A stretch of DNA of 64,000 nt, taken from assembly GCF_002257695.2 (NCBI RefSeq), contig NZ_CP155571.1; one strand, given 5' to 3'. Shown here in pieces: positions 1 through 7,680 of the stretch. A model generated the notes under the pieces. The model did not search any database, was not told the DNA's origin, and saw only the letters and a program-made list of their open reading frames with translations. The stretch comes from Sporomusa acidovorans (GTDB taxonomy: Bacteria; Bacillota; Negativicutes; Sporomusales; Sporomusaceae). The position numbers and the translations under genes were made by a program. The number at the start of each line of letters is the position of its first letter. Position 1 is the first letter of the stretch.

Positions 1-1410
1 TGCTTCCGTAGGCAACGTAAAAGTAAAAGTTGTAACTTCTCCCGGTATACTCTCTACCTGAATGGAGCCGCCCATTGCGGCCACTAATTTTTGCGTAATT
101 GCTAGTCCTAAGCCGGTGCCGCCATCATTGCGGGAACGGGATTTATCGACCCGGTAAAAGCGTTTCCAGATATGATTCAGATGTTCTGGCGGAATGCCAC
201 TGCCGACATTGCTTACGCTTATTATTACCTGGTGCTGCCTCGCTTTCGCAGCTAAGGTGATTACTGATCCGGGAGTGGCATGGCGGATGGCGTTTGTCAG
301 TAAATTGTCCAATACTTGGCCCAAACGGTCGGGATCAGCAAGCGGAGGGGGGAGTTCATCGGCAATGTCGGTTGCGATTGTCAGTGATTTTGCTTCTAGA
401 AACGGGAGGAGCTTGTCCGTGTGAGCGATAAAAACTTTAGCTAGCAGTATGGGACGGCGGATGATGGTAAGCTCGCCTGCTCCTAATTTTGATAGGTTGA
501 CTAAATCATCAACAAGCCGGCCAATGCGTTTCGATTCACCAACAATGTTTGCCAGATAGCGCGCACGTTGTTCTGTTGTTTTTGTTAAACCATCCAACAG
601 GGCTTCTGCTAAAGCTTGAATAGAGGCTACCGGTGTTTTCAGTTCATGGGAGACGTCAGATAAGAACTCGCGGCCACTTTGTTCTATTTGAGCCAGTTCT
701 GCCGCCATGTTGTTTAACGTGCGCCCGAGTCGGCCAATTTCATTTTCCTGGGTGGCGGTGGTGCGGCTGCGATAGTCGCCACTGGCAAACGCGGCTGCCG
801 CACGGCTTATGTCGGCAAGTGGTCTGGTAAAGCTGCGGGCCATAAAAAATCCAACTAAGGCGGCAGCCAATGCACTAACGGCCAGCGCATACAGCAATAG
901 TTCTTCAAGAGCTATTGCGGTGCGGTTTGCACCCGTTGCCGGCGAAGCAAGAAACAGGGCAATCGGTATTCCCGACTCTTGGGGGGGAAGAGGAAAGGCA
1001 ACGACGATGTTGGGATCGCGCTCGCGGGGTCTAAACACTTTTTGTATACCTGTTCCGTCCTGCCAGTCAAGCGTATCCCATATGCGTGTCCAATATTCGG
1101 CATATTTGCTTTTCCAGTTGGCGGGCGGCTGACCGGCAATGATTTGGCCGTTTTTGTCCATGATCCAGATGTCGCCGCCGGCCATATCGCCCATGGCATC
1201 CAACATTCTGTTTGAAGGTTTTCTGCCTTGCTCCAGCACATGATTTACCATGGTGACAGCTGAAGTTCCTTTGGCTAAAAGGTCGCTGCGCTTATTTTCA
1301 ATAACATGGTTATACACCAGATAGGACATGAGAGCGCCTAACGTGAGCATGCTGATGAGGATCATAATTAAATGGGACAAAAGGAGTTTGCCAAAAATTG
1401 ATTTGATCAT
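1..1410 (-). CDS. Sensor histidine kinase (partial, runs off left edge)
   Basis: Membrane sensor kinase that should autophosphorylate and pass phosphate to the OmpR-type regulator encoded just upstream. The ATG at 1410 overlaps the regulator stop (ATGA), so the two are translationally coupled. The 470 codons present show an N-terminal membrane helix (about residues 8-30), an extracytoplasmic sensing region, a second helix near 165-190, a HAMP linker, a HisKA box with HELKTP (phospho-acceptor His255), and a HATPase domain with the N box (DNLLTNAIRHA) and a GTGLGL G box. The frame is open to base 1, but the family normally ends just after the final strand seen here, so only a few residues should be missing. 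The closest type is PhoR/ResE/WalK-like; the stimulus cannot be told from sequence. Confidence 0.93.
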   Translation of the reverse strand, partial: MIKSIFGKLLLSHLIMILISMLTLGALMSYLVYNHVIENKRSDLLAKGTSAVTMVNHVLEQGRKPSNRMLDAMGDMAGGDIWIMDKNGQIIAGQPPANWKSKYAEYWTRIWDTLDWQDGTGIQKVFRPRERDPNIVVAFPLPPQESGIPIALFLASPATGANRTAIALEELLLYALAVSALAAALVGFFMARSFTRPLADISRAAAAFASGDYRSRTTATQENEIGRLGRTLNNMAAELAQIEQSGREFLSDVSHELKTPVASIQALAEALLDGLTKTTEQRARYLANIVGESKRIGRLVDDLVNLSKLGAGELTIIRRPILLAKVFIAHTDKLLPFLEAKSLTIATDIADELPPPLADPDRLGQVLDNLLTNAIRHATPGSVITLAAKARQHQVIISVSNVGSGIPPEHLNHIWKRFYRVDKSRSRNDGGTGLGLAITQKLVAAMGGSIQVESIPGEVTTFTFTLPTEA

Positions 1411-2087
1411 CTGGCAGAGACCTCGAATTTATAACCTATGCCCCAGATAGTATGAATATAGGTATATTCCGGATTATCGATCTTCTGTCGCAGTCGTTTG
1501 ACGGTGGCATCCACCGTTCGGTCGGCCCCGTCAAAGTCATACCCCCAGACATTGGTCAAAAGTTGATCGCGCGAAAATGCCAGTTTGGCATGCCGGGCCA
1601 TAAATACCAGCAATTCATATTCCTTGGGGGATAATTGAGCATTTTGCCCGTGAGTATAAACTGCCTGAGCAGCTTGGTCAATACTAAGCTCAGGAAATTC
1701 CAAACGCAGGCTGCTGTCAATAAGTACGCCGGAACGGCGCAGGACGGCTTTTACCCGGGCCATTACCTCGCGGGGACTGAACGGTTTGGTAATATAATCA
1801 TCCGCGCCCAGGGAAAAGCCTAGCAATTTGTCGGACTCCGCGCTTTTGGCGGTTAAAAAAATGACTGGCACTGGGCGTTCAACCGTGGAGCAGATATCCC
1901 AGCCTGAGCATTTAGGGAGCATCACATCCAGAATAAGTAAGTCCGGCCGCTGTTCTTCTTCAATGGCCAAAGCTTCCTGGCCATTACTGGCAGTGTAGAC
2001 CGTAAATCCCTCTTGCTCTAAGTATAATTGCAAAACCTCTGTTATATTCGGCTCATCATCAGCCACTAATATTTTAATCTGTTGCAT
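1407..2087 (-). CDS. OmpR/PhoB-family response regulator
   Basis: DNA-binding response regulator, 226 aa, the usual length. The N-terminal receiver domain (about 1-118) has the acidic pair DDE near residue 10, the phospho-acceptor Asp in LLILDVMLP near residue 53, the switch Thr/Ser region and the conserved Lys in ITKPF near 103. The C-terminal winged helix (about 130-226) has the typical RTVDATVKRLRQKI recognition helix and a GIGYKF end. It is the first gene of a two-gene leftward unit with the kinase. A GAGGTG Shine-Dalgarno lies 6 nt before the ATG. It is divergent from birA. The target regulon is unknown. Confidence 0.95.
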   Translation of the reverse strand: MQQIKILVADDEPNITEVLQLYLEQEGFTVYTASNGQEALAIEEEQRPDLLILDVMLPKCSGWDICSTVERPVPVIFLTAKSAESDKLLGFSLGADDYITKPFSPREVMARVKAVLRRSGVLIDSSLRLEFPELSIDQAAQAVYTHGQNAQLSPKEYELLVFMARHAKLAFSRDQLLTNVWGYDFDGADRTVDATVKRLRQKIDNPEYTYIHTIWGIGYKFEVSAR

Positions 2088-2172
2088 AAGTCACCTCACT
2101 TACTTCCTATAGAAATGCTATCACAAACCGGCTGGTCTTGTATATAGTATTCTATAAAGGCAAGGACGGAAT

Positions 2173-2201
2173 TTGACATTCGTTAACCTATATTTTATTA
2201 T
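2173..2201 (+). promoter_or_regulatory. Sigma-A promoter of birA-bioY
   Basis: TTGACA (2173-2178), a 17-nt spacer and TATTAT (2196-2201), about 33 nt before the birA start. The -10 lies inside the BirA operator. Confidence 0.7.
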
Positions 2202-2213
2202 TAGGATAACAAT
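2179..2213 (+). promoter_or_regulatory. BirA operator (biotin box)
   Basis: Two inverted half-sites, TTCGTTAACC (2179-2188) and GGATAACAAT (2204-2213), are separated by exactly 15 nt. This matches the Gram-positive BirA site (TTGTTAACC-N15-GGTTAACAA type) with one deviation per half. It covers the spacer and -10 of the birA promoter, so biotinyl-AMP-loaded BirA should repress birA-bioY. Confidence 0.8.
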
Positions 2214-2233
2214 ATAACTTGGAGGGTTATGAA

Positions 2234-3205
2234 GTGAGGACAGCTATCCTTGAATTGCTTAAGCACAACGAAGGGCACTATATATCCGGAGAAGAACTTT
2301 CTCATACCCTTAATGTATCACGGACGGCAGTGTGGAAACACATTCGCGCTTTAAAACAGGACGGTTATGAAATTGAAGCCCACCCGCGTCTTGGCTATGC
2401 GCTGCGACAAAACACCGACCGGTTGCTGCCTGATGAGATTAAGGCCCATTTAACCAGCCGGATGCTGGGACAGGAGATTCATTATTTTCCAGAAGTAGAC
2501 TCAACCAATAATGAAGCGAAAAAGCTGGCGGCAAACGGTTGTCCGGAAGGAACCATTGTTGTGGCTGAATCGCAGGCTACCGGGCGCGGGCGTCTTGCCA
2601 GAGGCTGGTTTTCGCCTTTTGGCAAGGGAATTTGGTTTTCTGTTGTGCTGCGCCCGCCATTTGGACCAATGGATGCTGCAAAATGTACACTCATGGCGGC
2701 TGTGGGTGTAAATCGTGCCATCAATCGCGTAACCGGTGTCGGCTGTGGTATAAAGTGGCCCAATGATATTTTGTGGAATGGTCGTAAGGTAGTAGGAATT
2801 CTTACTGAAATGAGCGCCGAAATGGATGCCATCAATTATGTGGTGATTGGTATGGGAATTAACGCCAATATGAAGGAATTTCCCAGCGAAATCGCGGCGA
2901 CAGCCACCTCGCTGGCACTCGCTACAGGCCAAACTGTTTCACGGGTTATCTTATTGGCTGAAATTCTGGCGGAGTTGGAAAACGTATATACGCTTGTCCA
3001 GCAAGCGGGATTTGAATCTGTTTTTGCCGCTTGGCGGCAAGAGTCTATAACCCTGGGGCGGCAGGTTAGGGTGCAAGGTTTTCAGCGCAATTTTTCGGGT
3101 TTGGCCGTAGATATCGATGCGGATGGCGCCCTTTTAATCAAAACAGCGCAAGGTGTGGAACGGGTATTGGCCGGCGATGTCTCGATCCGGTATGATAATC
3201 AATAA
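2234..3205 (+). CDS. birA: Biotin-protein ligase / biotin operon repressor BirA
   Basis: Activates biotin to biotinyl-5'-AMP and attaches it to biotin carboxyl carrier proteins; the N-terminal winged helix also makes it a repressor. The HTH spans about residues 1-65 (EELSHTLNVSRTAVWKHIRAL), so this is the two-function type. The ligase core has the GRGRLARGWFSP adenylate loop and KWPNDILW around 165, followed by the small C-terminal SH3-like domain. GTG at 2234 is chosen because GGAGG (2221-2225) lies 8 nt upstream; a TTG at 2219 would sit on top of it. This gives 323 aa, normal for the family. It is followed after 15 nt by bioY, so one operon controls biotin uptake and use. Confidence 0.96.
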   Translation: MRTAILELLKHNEGHYISGEELSHTLNVSRTAVWKHIRALKQDGYEIEAHPRLGYALRQNTDRLLPDEIKAHLTSRMLGQEIHYFPEVDSTNNEAKKLAANGCPEGTIVVAESQATGRGRLARGWFSPFGKGIWFSVVLRPPFGPMDAAKCTLMAAVGVNRAINRVTGVGCGIKWPNDILWNGRKVVGILTEMSAEMDAINYVVIGMGINANMKEFPSEIAATATSLALATGQTVSRVILLAEILAELENVYTLVQQAGFESVFAAWRQESITLGRQVRVQGFQRNFSGLAVDIDADGALLIKTAQGVERVLAGDVSIRYDNQ

Positions 3206-3220
3206 TCGTAGGAGGCAATT

Positions 3221-3793
3221 ATGAATATAAGGGATATGGCACTTACCAGTTTATTTGCCGCATTGCTTGCCGTTAGTGCTCAAATATCTTTTCCGCTGGG
3301 GCCTGTGCCGGTTACGCTGCAGATTCTGTTTATTCTGTTGGCAGGTATGGTCTTAGGAAGGCGTTTGGGGCCGGCCAGTGTTGCCATATGGGTACTGCTC
3401 GGAGTTTTTGGCTTACCGGTATTTGCCCAGGGAAAGGCGGGAGCCGCTGTGCTAATTGGACCAACCGGAGGATATATTCTCGGCTATTTTATTTGCACGT
3501 ATATTGTTGGTTATGTTGCGGAAAACTTTAGATTGACATATAAAGCAACTACTATCGCTATGTTTGCTGGGTTGGCGGCGATCTATGGCCTGGGATTAGC
3601 CGGTTTTATGTTGTCGTTTCATTATGTACTGCATAAAGCAATAACATTGGATCAGGCTCTTAATCTGGCGGTATTGCCGTTTCTACCACTTGATTTTTTT
3701 AAGATGCTGATTGCTGTTTATGGCGGTGTACGTATCCGGCGGGCTTTGGTAAAAGCGGGACTGCTTGCGACTGAGCAACTGCATAGTAATTAA
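3221..3793 (+). CDS. bioY: Biotin ECF transporter substrate-binding protein BioY
   Basis: Integral membrane S component that binds biotin for an energy-coupling-factor transporter. The 190 aa contain about six hydrophobic helices and the family signatures FPLGPVPVTLQ near residues 25-35, the LLGVFGLPVFAQGKAG stretch, and GPTGGYILGY around 85-95. The ECF ATPases and T component are not nearby, as expected for a shared module. It sits 15 nt after birA, with AGGAGG ahead of the ATG, under the same BirA operator. Confidence 0.95.
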   Translation: MNIRDMALTSLFAALLAVSAQISFPLGPVPVTLQILFILLAGMVLGRRLGPASVAIWVLLGVFGLPVFAQGKAGAAVLIGPTGGYILGYFICTYIVGYVAENFRLTYKATTIAMFAGLAAIYGLGLAGFMLSFHYVLHKAITLDQALNLAVLPFLPLDFFKMLIAVYGGVRIRRALVKAGLLATEQLHSN

Positions 3794-3800
3794 GTCGATA

Positions 3801-3830
3801 TTTACAATTTCCCTGCTTTTAAGGTACAAT
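3801..3830 (+). promoter_or_regulatory. Promoter candidate for coaX
   Basis: TTTACA (3801-3806), an 18-nt spacer and TACAAT (3825-3830), about 60 nt before the coaX start. Confidence 0.55.
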
Positions 3831-3892
3831 TATAGCGATTAAATGATTGGCTGATTTCCCAGCCGGGTAGTTTATACAGGGGGATTTTTTTC

Positions 3893-4657
3893 ATGCTATT
3901 AGTATTTGATGTTGGTAATACCAACATCGTTTTAGGAATGTTCAAGGGCGAAGAACTTTGCTGTCACTGGCGAATCTCCACCGATAGGCAGAAAACCGGT
4001 GATGAGTATGGTATGCTGCTGAATAATCTATTTGCTTACCGTGGACTCAAGATGGAGGATGTAGAAGCGATTGTTATCTCTTCTGTCGTACCGCCGCTGG
4101 ATGTGCCGTTAATCAGAATGTGTCAACGGTATTTTAACGTCAAACCGCTTGTTGTGGGGCCTGGCATTAAGACCGGTATTTGTATAAAATATGAAAACCC
4201 GCGCGAAGTGGGTGCAGACCGGATTGTTAATGCCGTTGCCGCTTATGCCAAATATGGCGGGCCGCTTATTATTGTTGATTTTGGAACGGCAACTACTTTT
4301 TGTGCTCTAGCGGAAAATGGGGATTATCTTGGTGGCGCGATTGCTCCGGGTATTTGGATTTCCACCGAGGCTTTGTTTCAACGGGCAGCGAAATTGCCAC
4401 GTATTGAACTTATTAAACCCAAGACGGTTATTTGCCGCAATACCATCAGTAGTATGCAGTCAGGTATCATTTATGGATTTGTGGGGCAGGTCGATGAAAT
4501 TGTCCGCCGGATGCGGGCCGAGTTAAGCCAAGCAGCGACTGTTGTTGCCACAGGCGGTCTGGCTAATTTAATTGCCCAGGAATCTCATACGATTGATAAA
4601 GTAGATACATTTTTGACCTTAGAAGGTTTAAGGCTTATTCACGAACGAAACCACTAG
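3893..4657 (+). CDS. coaX: Type III pantothenate kinase
   Basis: Phosphorylates pantothenate, the first step of coenzyme A synthesis. It has the acetate-kinase/Hsp70-like fold markers of the CoaX class: DVGNTNIVLG at residues 6-15 (phosphate 1 motif), GADRIVNAVAAY around 105 and DFGTATTFCAL around 130 (phosphate 2), and ATGGLAN near the end (adenosine motif). Its 254 aa match the family. It appears monocistronic, with its own promoter at 3801-3830 and a terminator at 4727-4758. Confidence 0.95.
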   Translation: MLLVFDVGNTNIVLGMFKGEELCCHWRISTDRQKTGDEYGMLLNNLFAYRGLKMEDVEAIVISSVVPPLDVPLIRMCQRYFNVKPLVVGPGIKTGICIKYENPREVGADRIVNAVAAYAKYGGPLIIVDFGTATTFCALAENGDYLGGAIAPGIWISTEALFQRAAKLPRIELIKPKTVICRNTISSMQSGIIYGFVGQVDEIVRRMRAELSQAATVVATGGLANLIAQESHTIDKVDTFLTLEGLRLIHERNH

Positions 4658-4726
4658 GAAAATGCTAAATTTCAGACAGGGTTTCAGTTCATCAAGATAA
4701 ACCTGTATTATCGGAGTATGTAAAGG

Positions 4727-4758
4727 AGCGGTCAATTAATGACCGCTTTTCTGGTTTT
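4727..4758 (+). terminator. Rho-independent terminator after coaX
   Basis: Stem AGCGGTCA (4727-4734) / TGACCGCT (4740-4747) with a 5-nt loop, followed by TTTT-CTGG-TTTTTT. Confidence 0.85.
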
Positions 4759-4796
4759 TTTAATGCTATATATTCCGCATTAAAGAATATTGCGGC

Positions 4797-4872
4797 GCAG
4801 GCGGGTGGTGCATTGACAACGCTCCACCACTGGCGTTTGACTTCCGCTTTTGCCAACACACCACCCGCCTGC
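4797..4872. repeat. Isolated 76-nt palindromic element between coaX and dusB
   Basis: Perfect 14-bp inverted ends GCAGGCGGGTGGTG (4797-4810) and CACCACCCGCCTGC (4859-4872). The interior has a smaller hairpin (AACGC/GCGTT) and a CCACCAC tract that could compete with the right arm for the left arm. No T run follows on either strand, so it is not an ordinary terminator. It lies in the dusB upstream region. Function unknown: a mobile palindrome or a structured leader are both possible. Confidence 0.6.
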
Positions 4873-4933
4873 ACAAATCTTTAGCACGTTGTATATATAC
4901 GGCTATTACGAAGTCGTTTTTTAGGAGGAACAT

Positions 4934-5911
4934 ATGCGCATCGGCACTATTACATTGGCAAACCCTGTTATTCTCGCGCCTATGGCGGGAGTTACTGATT
5001 TGCCGTTCCGTTTGCTGGCCAAAGACATGGGATGTGGTCTGGTATATTCTGAAATGGTCAGTGATAAAGGGTTAATTTACGACAATATCCATACCAAAAA
5101 ACTGCTGGCGATTGATGACCGCGAGCGGCCGGTTGCCTTACAGATTTTTGGCTCAGACCCGGAGAGTATGTCGCAGGCAGCCGCAATTGTTGCAGCAGCG
5201 GGCGCAGATATTATTGACATTAATATGGGTTGCCCGACGCCGAAAATTGTCAAAAATGGAGAAGGTTCGGCTCTTATGCGAAAACCTGATTTGGCTTATC
5301 ATATTATCGCTTCCGTAGTAAAAGCCGCCGGCACTGTTCCCGTGACTGTAAAATTCCGCAAGGGCTGGAATGAGCAGTCGGTAAACGCCGTTGAAATTGC
5401 TGTCTTGGCAGAAAAGGCCGGTGCCGCAGCCGTCAGCGTACACGGGCGTACCCGGGAACAGTTTTATTCCGGTCAGGCGGACTGGAATATAATTCGTCAG
5501 GTAAAACAGGCAGTTAAGATTCCCGTGATTGGCAACGGGGATATTTGCTCGCCGCAAGCTGCCAAGCGCATGTTGACGGAGACCGGCTGTGATGGCATAA
5601 TGATAGGGCGGGGAGCCCAGGGAAATCCGTGGATATTCCGCCAGGTTGCCCACTACCTCGCTACTGGTGAAATTCTATCACCGCCAATGCTTACGGAACG
5701 GATTGATATGTTGCTGAGGCACCTTGACATGCTTGTGGACCACAAGGGCGAATATGTCGGCATTCGCGAAATGCGCAGCCACGCCGCCTGGTATACCAAA
5801 GGCCTGCCCAGCTCAGCCGAACTCAGGCTAAAATTTAACCAGGCCGCAAGCAAAGAAGACTTTATTCGCATTATGGAAAACTACCGCATAGATGTAACAG
5901 CAAGAACTTAA
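4934..5911 (+). CDS. dusB: tRNA-dihydrouridine synthase B
   Basis: FMN enzyme that reduces uridine to dihydrouridine in the tRNA D loop. It is a TIM barrel of 325 aa with APMAGVTDLPFR at the N terminus, the catalytic Cys100 in NMGCPTPKI, the VSVHGRTREQFY segment around 170 binding FMN phosphate, and GNGDICSP plus IGRGAQGNPWIF near 200-235. The small helical domain follows. AGGAGG lies 6 nt before the ATG. In Bacillus a dus gene also sits upstream of greA-lysS. Here the unknown cluster at 6.0-9.7 kb separates them. Confidence 0.95.
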   Translation: MRIGTITLANPVILAPMAGVTDLPFRLLAKDMGCGLVYSEMVSDKGLIYDNIHTKKLLAIDDRERPVALQIFGSDPESMSQAAAIVAAAGADIIDINMGCPTPKIVKNGEGSALMRKPDLAYHIIASVVKAAGTVPVTVKFRKGWNEQSVNAVEIAVLAEKAGAAAVSVHGRTREQFYSGQADWNIIRQVKQAVKIPVIGNGDICSPQAAKRMLTETGCDGIMIGRGAQGNPWIFRQVAHYLATGEILSPPMLTERIDMLLRHLDMLVDHKGEYVGIREMRSHAAWYTKGLPSSAELRLKFNQAASKEDFIRIMENYRIDVTART

Positions 5912-5926
5912 TTTTAGCGCAAAGGC

Positions 5927-6054
5927 CGGAAACCGATTAGAAATGTCCAGATACGAGGCGCGACGAGGACGTGACCGCAGTCGTACTGGGAAGTACGTCG
6001 GAGGGAACGCCCACAGGAGTAACGAAGTAGATGGGCGTTTATAATCGGTTTCCG
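5927..6054. repeat. Palindromic repeat family 1, copy A (128 nt)
   Basis: Ends are a perfect 13-bp inverted repeat (CGGAAACCGATTA at 5927-5939, TAATCGGTTTCCG at 6042-6054). The next about 14 positions pair with G-U wobbles, favouring an RNA stem. A central hairpin CGTACT-GGGA-AGTACG (5982-5997) closes a GNRA-type tetraloop. The same core occurs at 14955-15072 and 51415-51542. The right end stops 3 nt before the Shine-Dalgarno of the next gene. No coding capacity was seen. The family was not recognised. Confidence 0.8.
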
Positions 6055-6067
6055 CAGGGGGATAAAA

Positions 6068-7030
6068 ATGCATATGCTCATCATGCCCGTCGCCAATGGC
6101 GTGCTGCCAAGGCCGCAGGGAGGAACAATTACCGGTATGTTTATCATCGAAAACGGTGGACAATTACTACTGGACGTAGGCGTGGGCAGGGAAATCCTGA
6201 TTTGTCCGTGGATTGCTGAGGAACAGGCCTTATATCCGGTTGGTGTCATTGTGCGCATTATGAATATATGGAATCAAACTGCCGTAGATGATAATGGCGT
6301 GGAAATGCCTGTCCTTATGGCCAAATTAGAAGGAAGAGGTCATGCCCGCTGGTATACCATGCGAACGACCGGTAACTATATATATTCGAGTGATGTCGAA
6401 TATATCAGCCTAAACAAAATACGAAAAGAATATCCGGCTATCTCCGGCGCCGGTTGGACACCGCAGGGTGGGTATACCGAGTTCCGGGACAAAAGCGATA
6501 TTCCGATTACCATTTACGGCGTGGATTTGGAAACAGGCGAACAAGTAAGCATAAAAGCCAACCTGGGCGGACTGGTTGAACTGGAGCAGGCCCATACGAT
6601 TGAACACTCGATCATCAGAGCATTAAATACTTATGGTTTATGCACGGCTCGGACTTTAATTAAAGCTTTGGCCCGAGAAACTGACGAATTAAAAAAATCC
6701 GTTGAATTCAGTATTAAGCATACGATGCCGGAAGTGCTTGGTTTAACGGCCAGCGGCGCTTGTGGTAATCCCATGACCAATTTAGCCCAATTTTATTTAG
6801 CGAAAGAATTTGTTAGTAATATTCAGGCTGGTAAGTCACTGAATGAGTCTATCGATAAAGCCCGCCGTTCGACTATGTCTCAGCTTACGGAGGAGATTGG
6901 CCTTACGATGAATCAGGGCATCCGCGTTCTTCAGGGCTTAAAAAAAGGTATGGCTCATGATGATACGGTATTAAAACTGGAAACCTATAAACGGGTAATT
7001 GGCCGTTTTCCCTTTGAACCGTGGGAATAA
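6068..7030 (+). CDS. Conserved protein of unknown function (320 aa)
   Basis: I do not recognise a family. It is soluble, with no signal peptide or membrane helix. The N-terminal third is strand-rich and Gly-rich (GGTITGMFIIENGGQLLLDV). The middle has a WYTM...GNYIYSSDVEYI stretch. The C-terminal half (about 175-320) is helical and includes SGACGNPMTNLAQFYLA around 235. A GGGGG ribosome site (6057-6061) lies 6 nt before the ATG, directly after repeat copy A. A 113-nt gap with an operator separates it from the HTH regulator gene, so it may be a separate unit. Role in the neighbouring cluster is unproven. Confidence 0.75.
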   Translation: MHMLIMPVANGVLPRPQGGTITGMFIIENGGQLLLDVGVGREILICPWIAEEQALYPVGVIVRIMNIWNQTAVDDNGVEMPVLMAKLEGRGHARWYTMRTTGNYIYSSDVEYISLNKIRKEYPAISGAGWTPQGGYTEFRDKSDIPITIYGVDLETGEQVSIKANLGGLVELEQAHTIEHSIIRALNTYGLCTARTLIKALARETDELKKSVEFSIKHTMPEVLGLTASGACGNPMTNLAQFYLAKEFVSNIQAGKSLNESIDKARRSTMSQLTEEIGLTMNQGIRVLQGLKKGMAHDDTVLKLETYKRVIGRFPFEPWE

Positions 7031-7096
7031 CGGTTTTTTTTTGCTTAAGATTGTGTGGAAAAACTTGTTAATTGGTAAATTTGATGCTAAACTATG

Positions 7097-7120
7097 TATG
7101 TACACAACTCTGTGCACATA
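7097..7120. promoter_or_regulatory. Palindromic operator upstream of the HTH regulator
   Basis: TATGTACACA (7097-7106) and TGTGCACATA (7111-7120) form a 10-bp inverted repeat with one mismatch around a 4-nt centre, just after -10-like A/T sequence and 24 nt before the regulator start. It is probably the autoregulatory site of the 7144-7665 product; inference from position. Confidence 0.55.
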
Positions 7121-7143
7121 TACTAAAGGGAGATGAACAAGCC

Positions 7144-7665
7144 GTGTTGCTTCGTATTGGCGACAAGATTGTTGATCGACAAAAAATTCACCACACCATA
7201 GATAGAATTCTTGAACTGCGGCGAGATGGTTTGTCACAGCAAGACGTGGCAGGTCAGGTGGGGGTTGATCGCACCTTTGTCTCGCGGCTGGAAACAATCG
7301 GCGAAATTCGCAAAGGTGGTCGGGTGGCACTCATTGGCTTTCCCATTAAAAACTGCCAGGAGATTTATGATGTAGCCAGACAAGAGGGGATTGATTTTTG
7401 CCTTGTTTTGTCTGATAAAGAACGTCTTGATTTTGTTCAAACCAAAAGTGGTGTGGAATTATTCAATACGATAATGGATATTATTGCCAATGTGCGCAAA
7501 TATGATATAGTTATTATCATTGGCTCAAATATGCGCATTAAATTAATGGAAACCCTATTGGATAAAGCCGTAATCGGTGTGCAAATCGGTGAATCGCCGA
7601 TCTCCGAGGATAAGTATGTTAATCCGGAGGATATCTGTGCGCTCATTAGACAACTTAGGTTTTAG
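7144..7665 (+). CDS. HTH-type transcriptional regulator, unknown regulon
   Basis: DNA-binding protein of about 173 aa. The N-terminal helix-turn-helix (LSQQDVAGQVGVDRTFVSRLETIG, about residues 30-55) is Xre-like. The C-terminal part (about 65-170) begins GGRVALIGFPIKN and contains IVIIIGSNMRIKLMETLLD, an alpha/beta sensing domain I cannot assign to a ligand. GTG at 7144 is preferred because AAGGGAGA (7126-7133) precedes it; the longer frame from 7072 would run through the palindrome at 7097-7120. It is followed after 15 nt by the 300-aa gene and then the reductase, so these three look like one operon. Confidence 0.8.
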   Translation: MLLRIGDKIVDRQKIHHTIDRILELRRDGLSQQDVAGQVGVDRTFVSRLETIGEIRKGGRVALIGFPIKNCQEIYDVARQEGIDFCLVLSDKERLDFVQTKSGVELFNTIMDIIANVRKYDIVIIIGSNMRIKLMETLLDKAVIGVQIGESPISEDKYVNPEDICALIRQLRF

Positions 7666-7680
7666 CAGGAGGATACAAAG

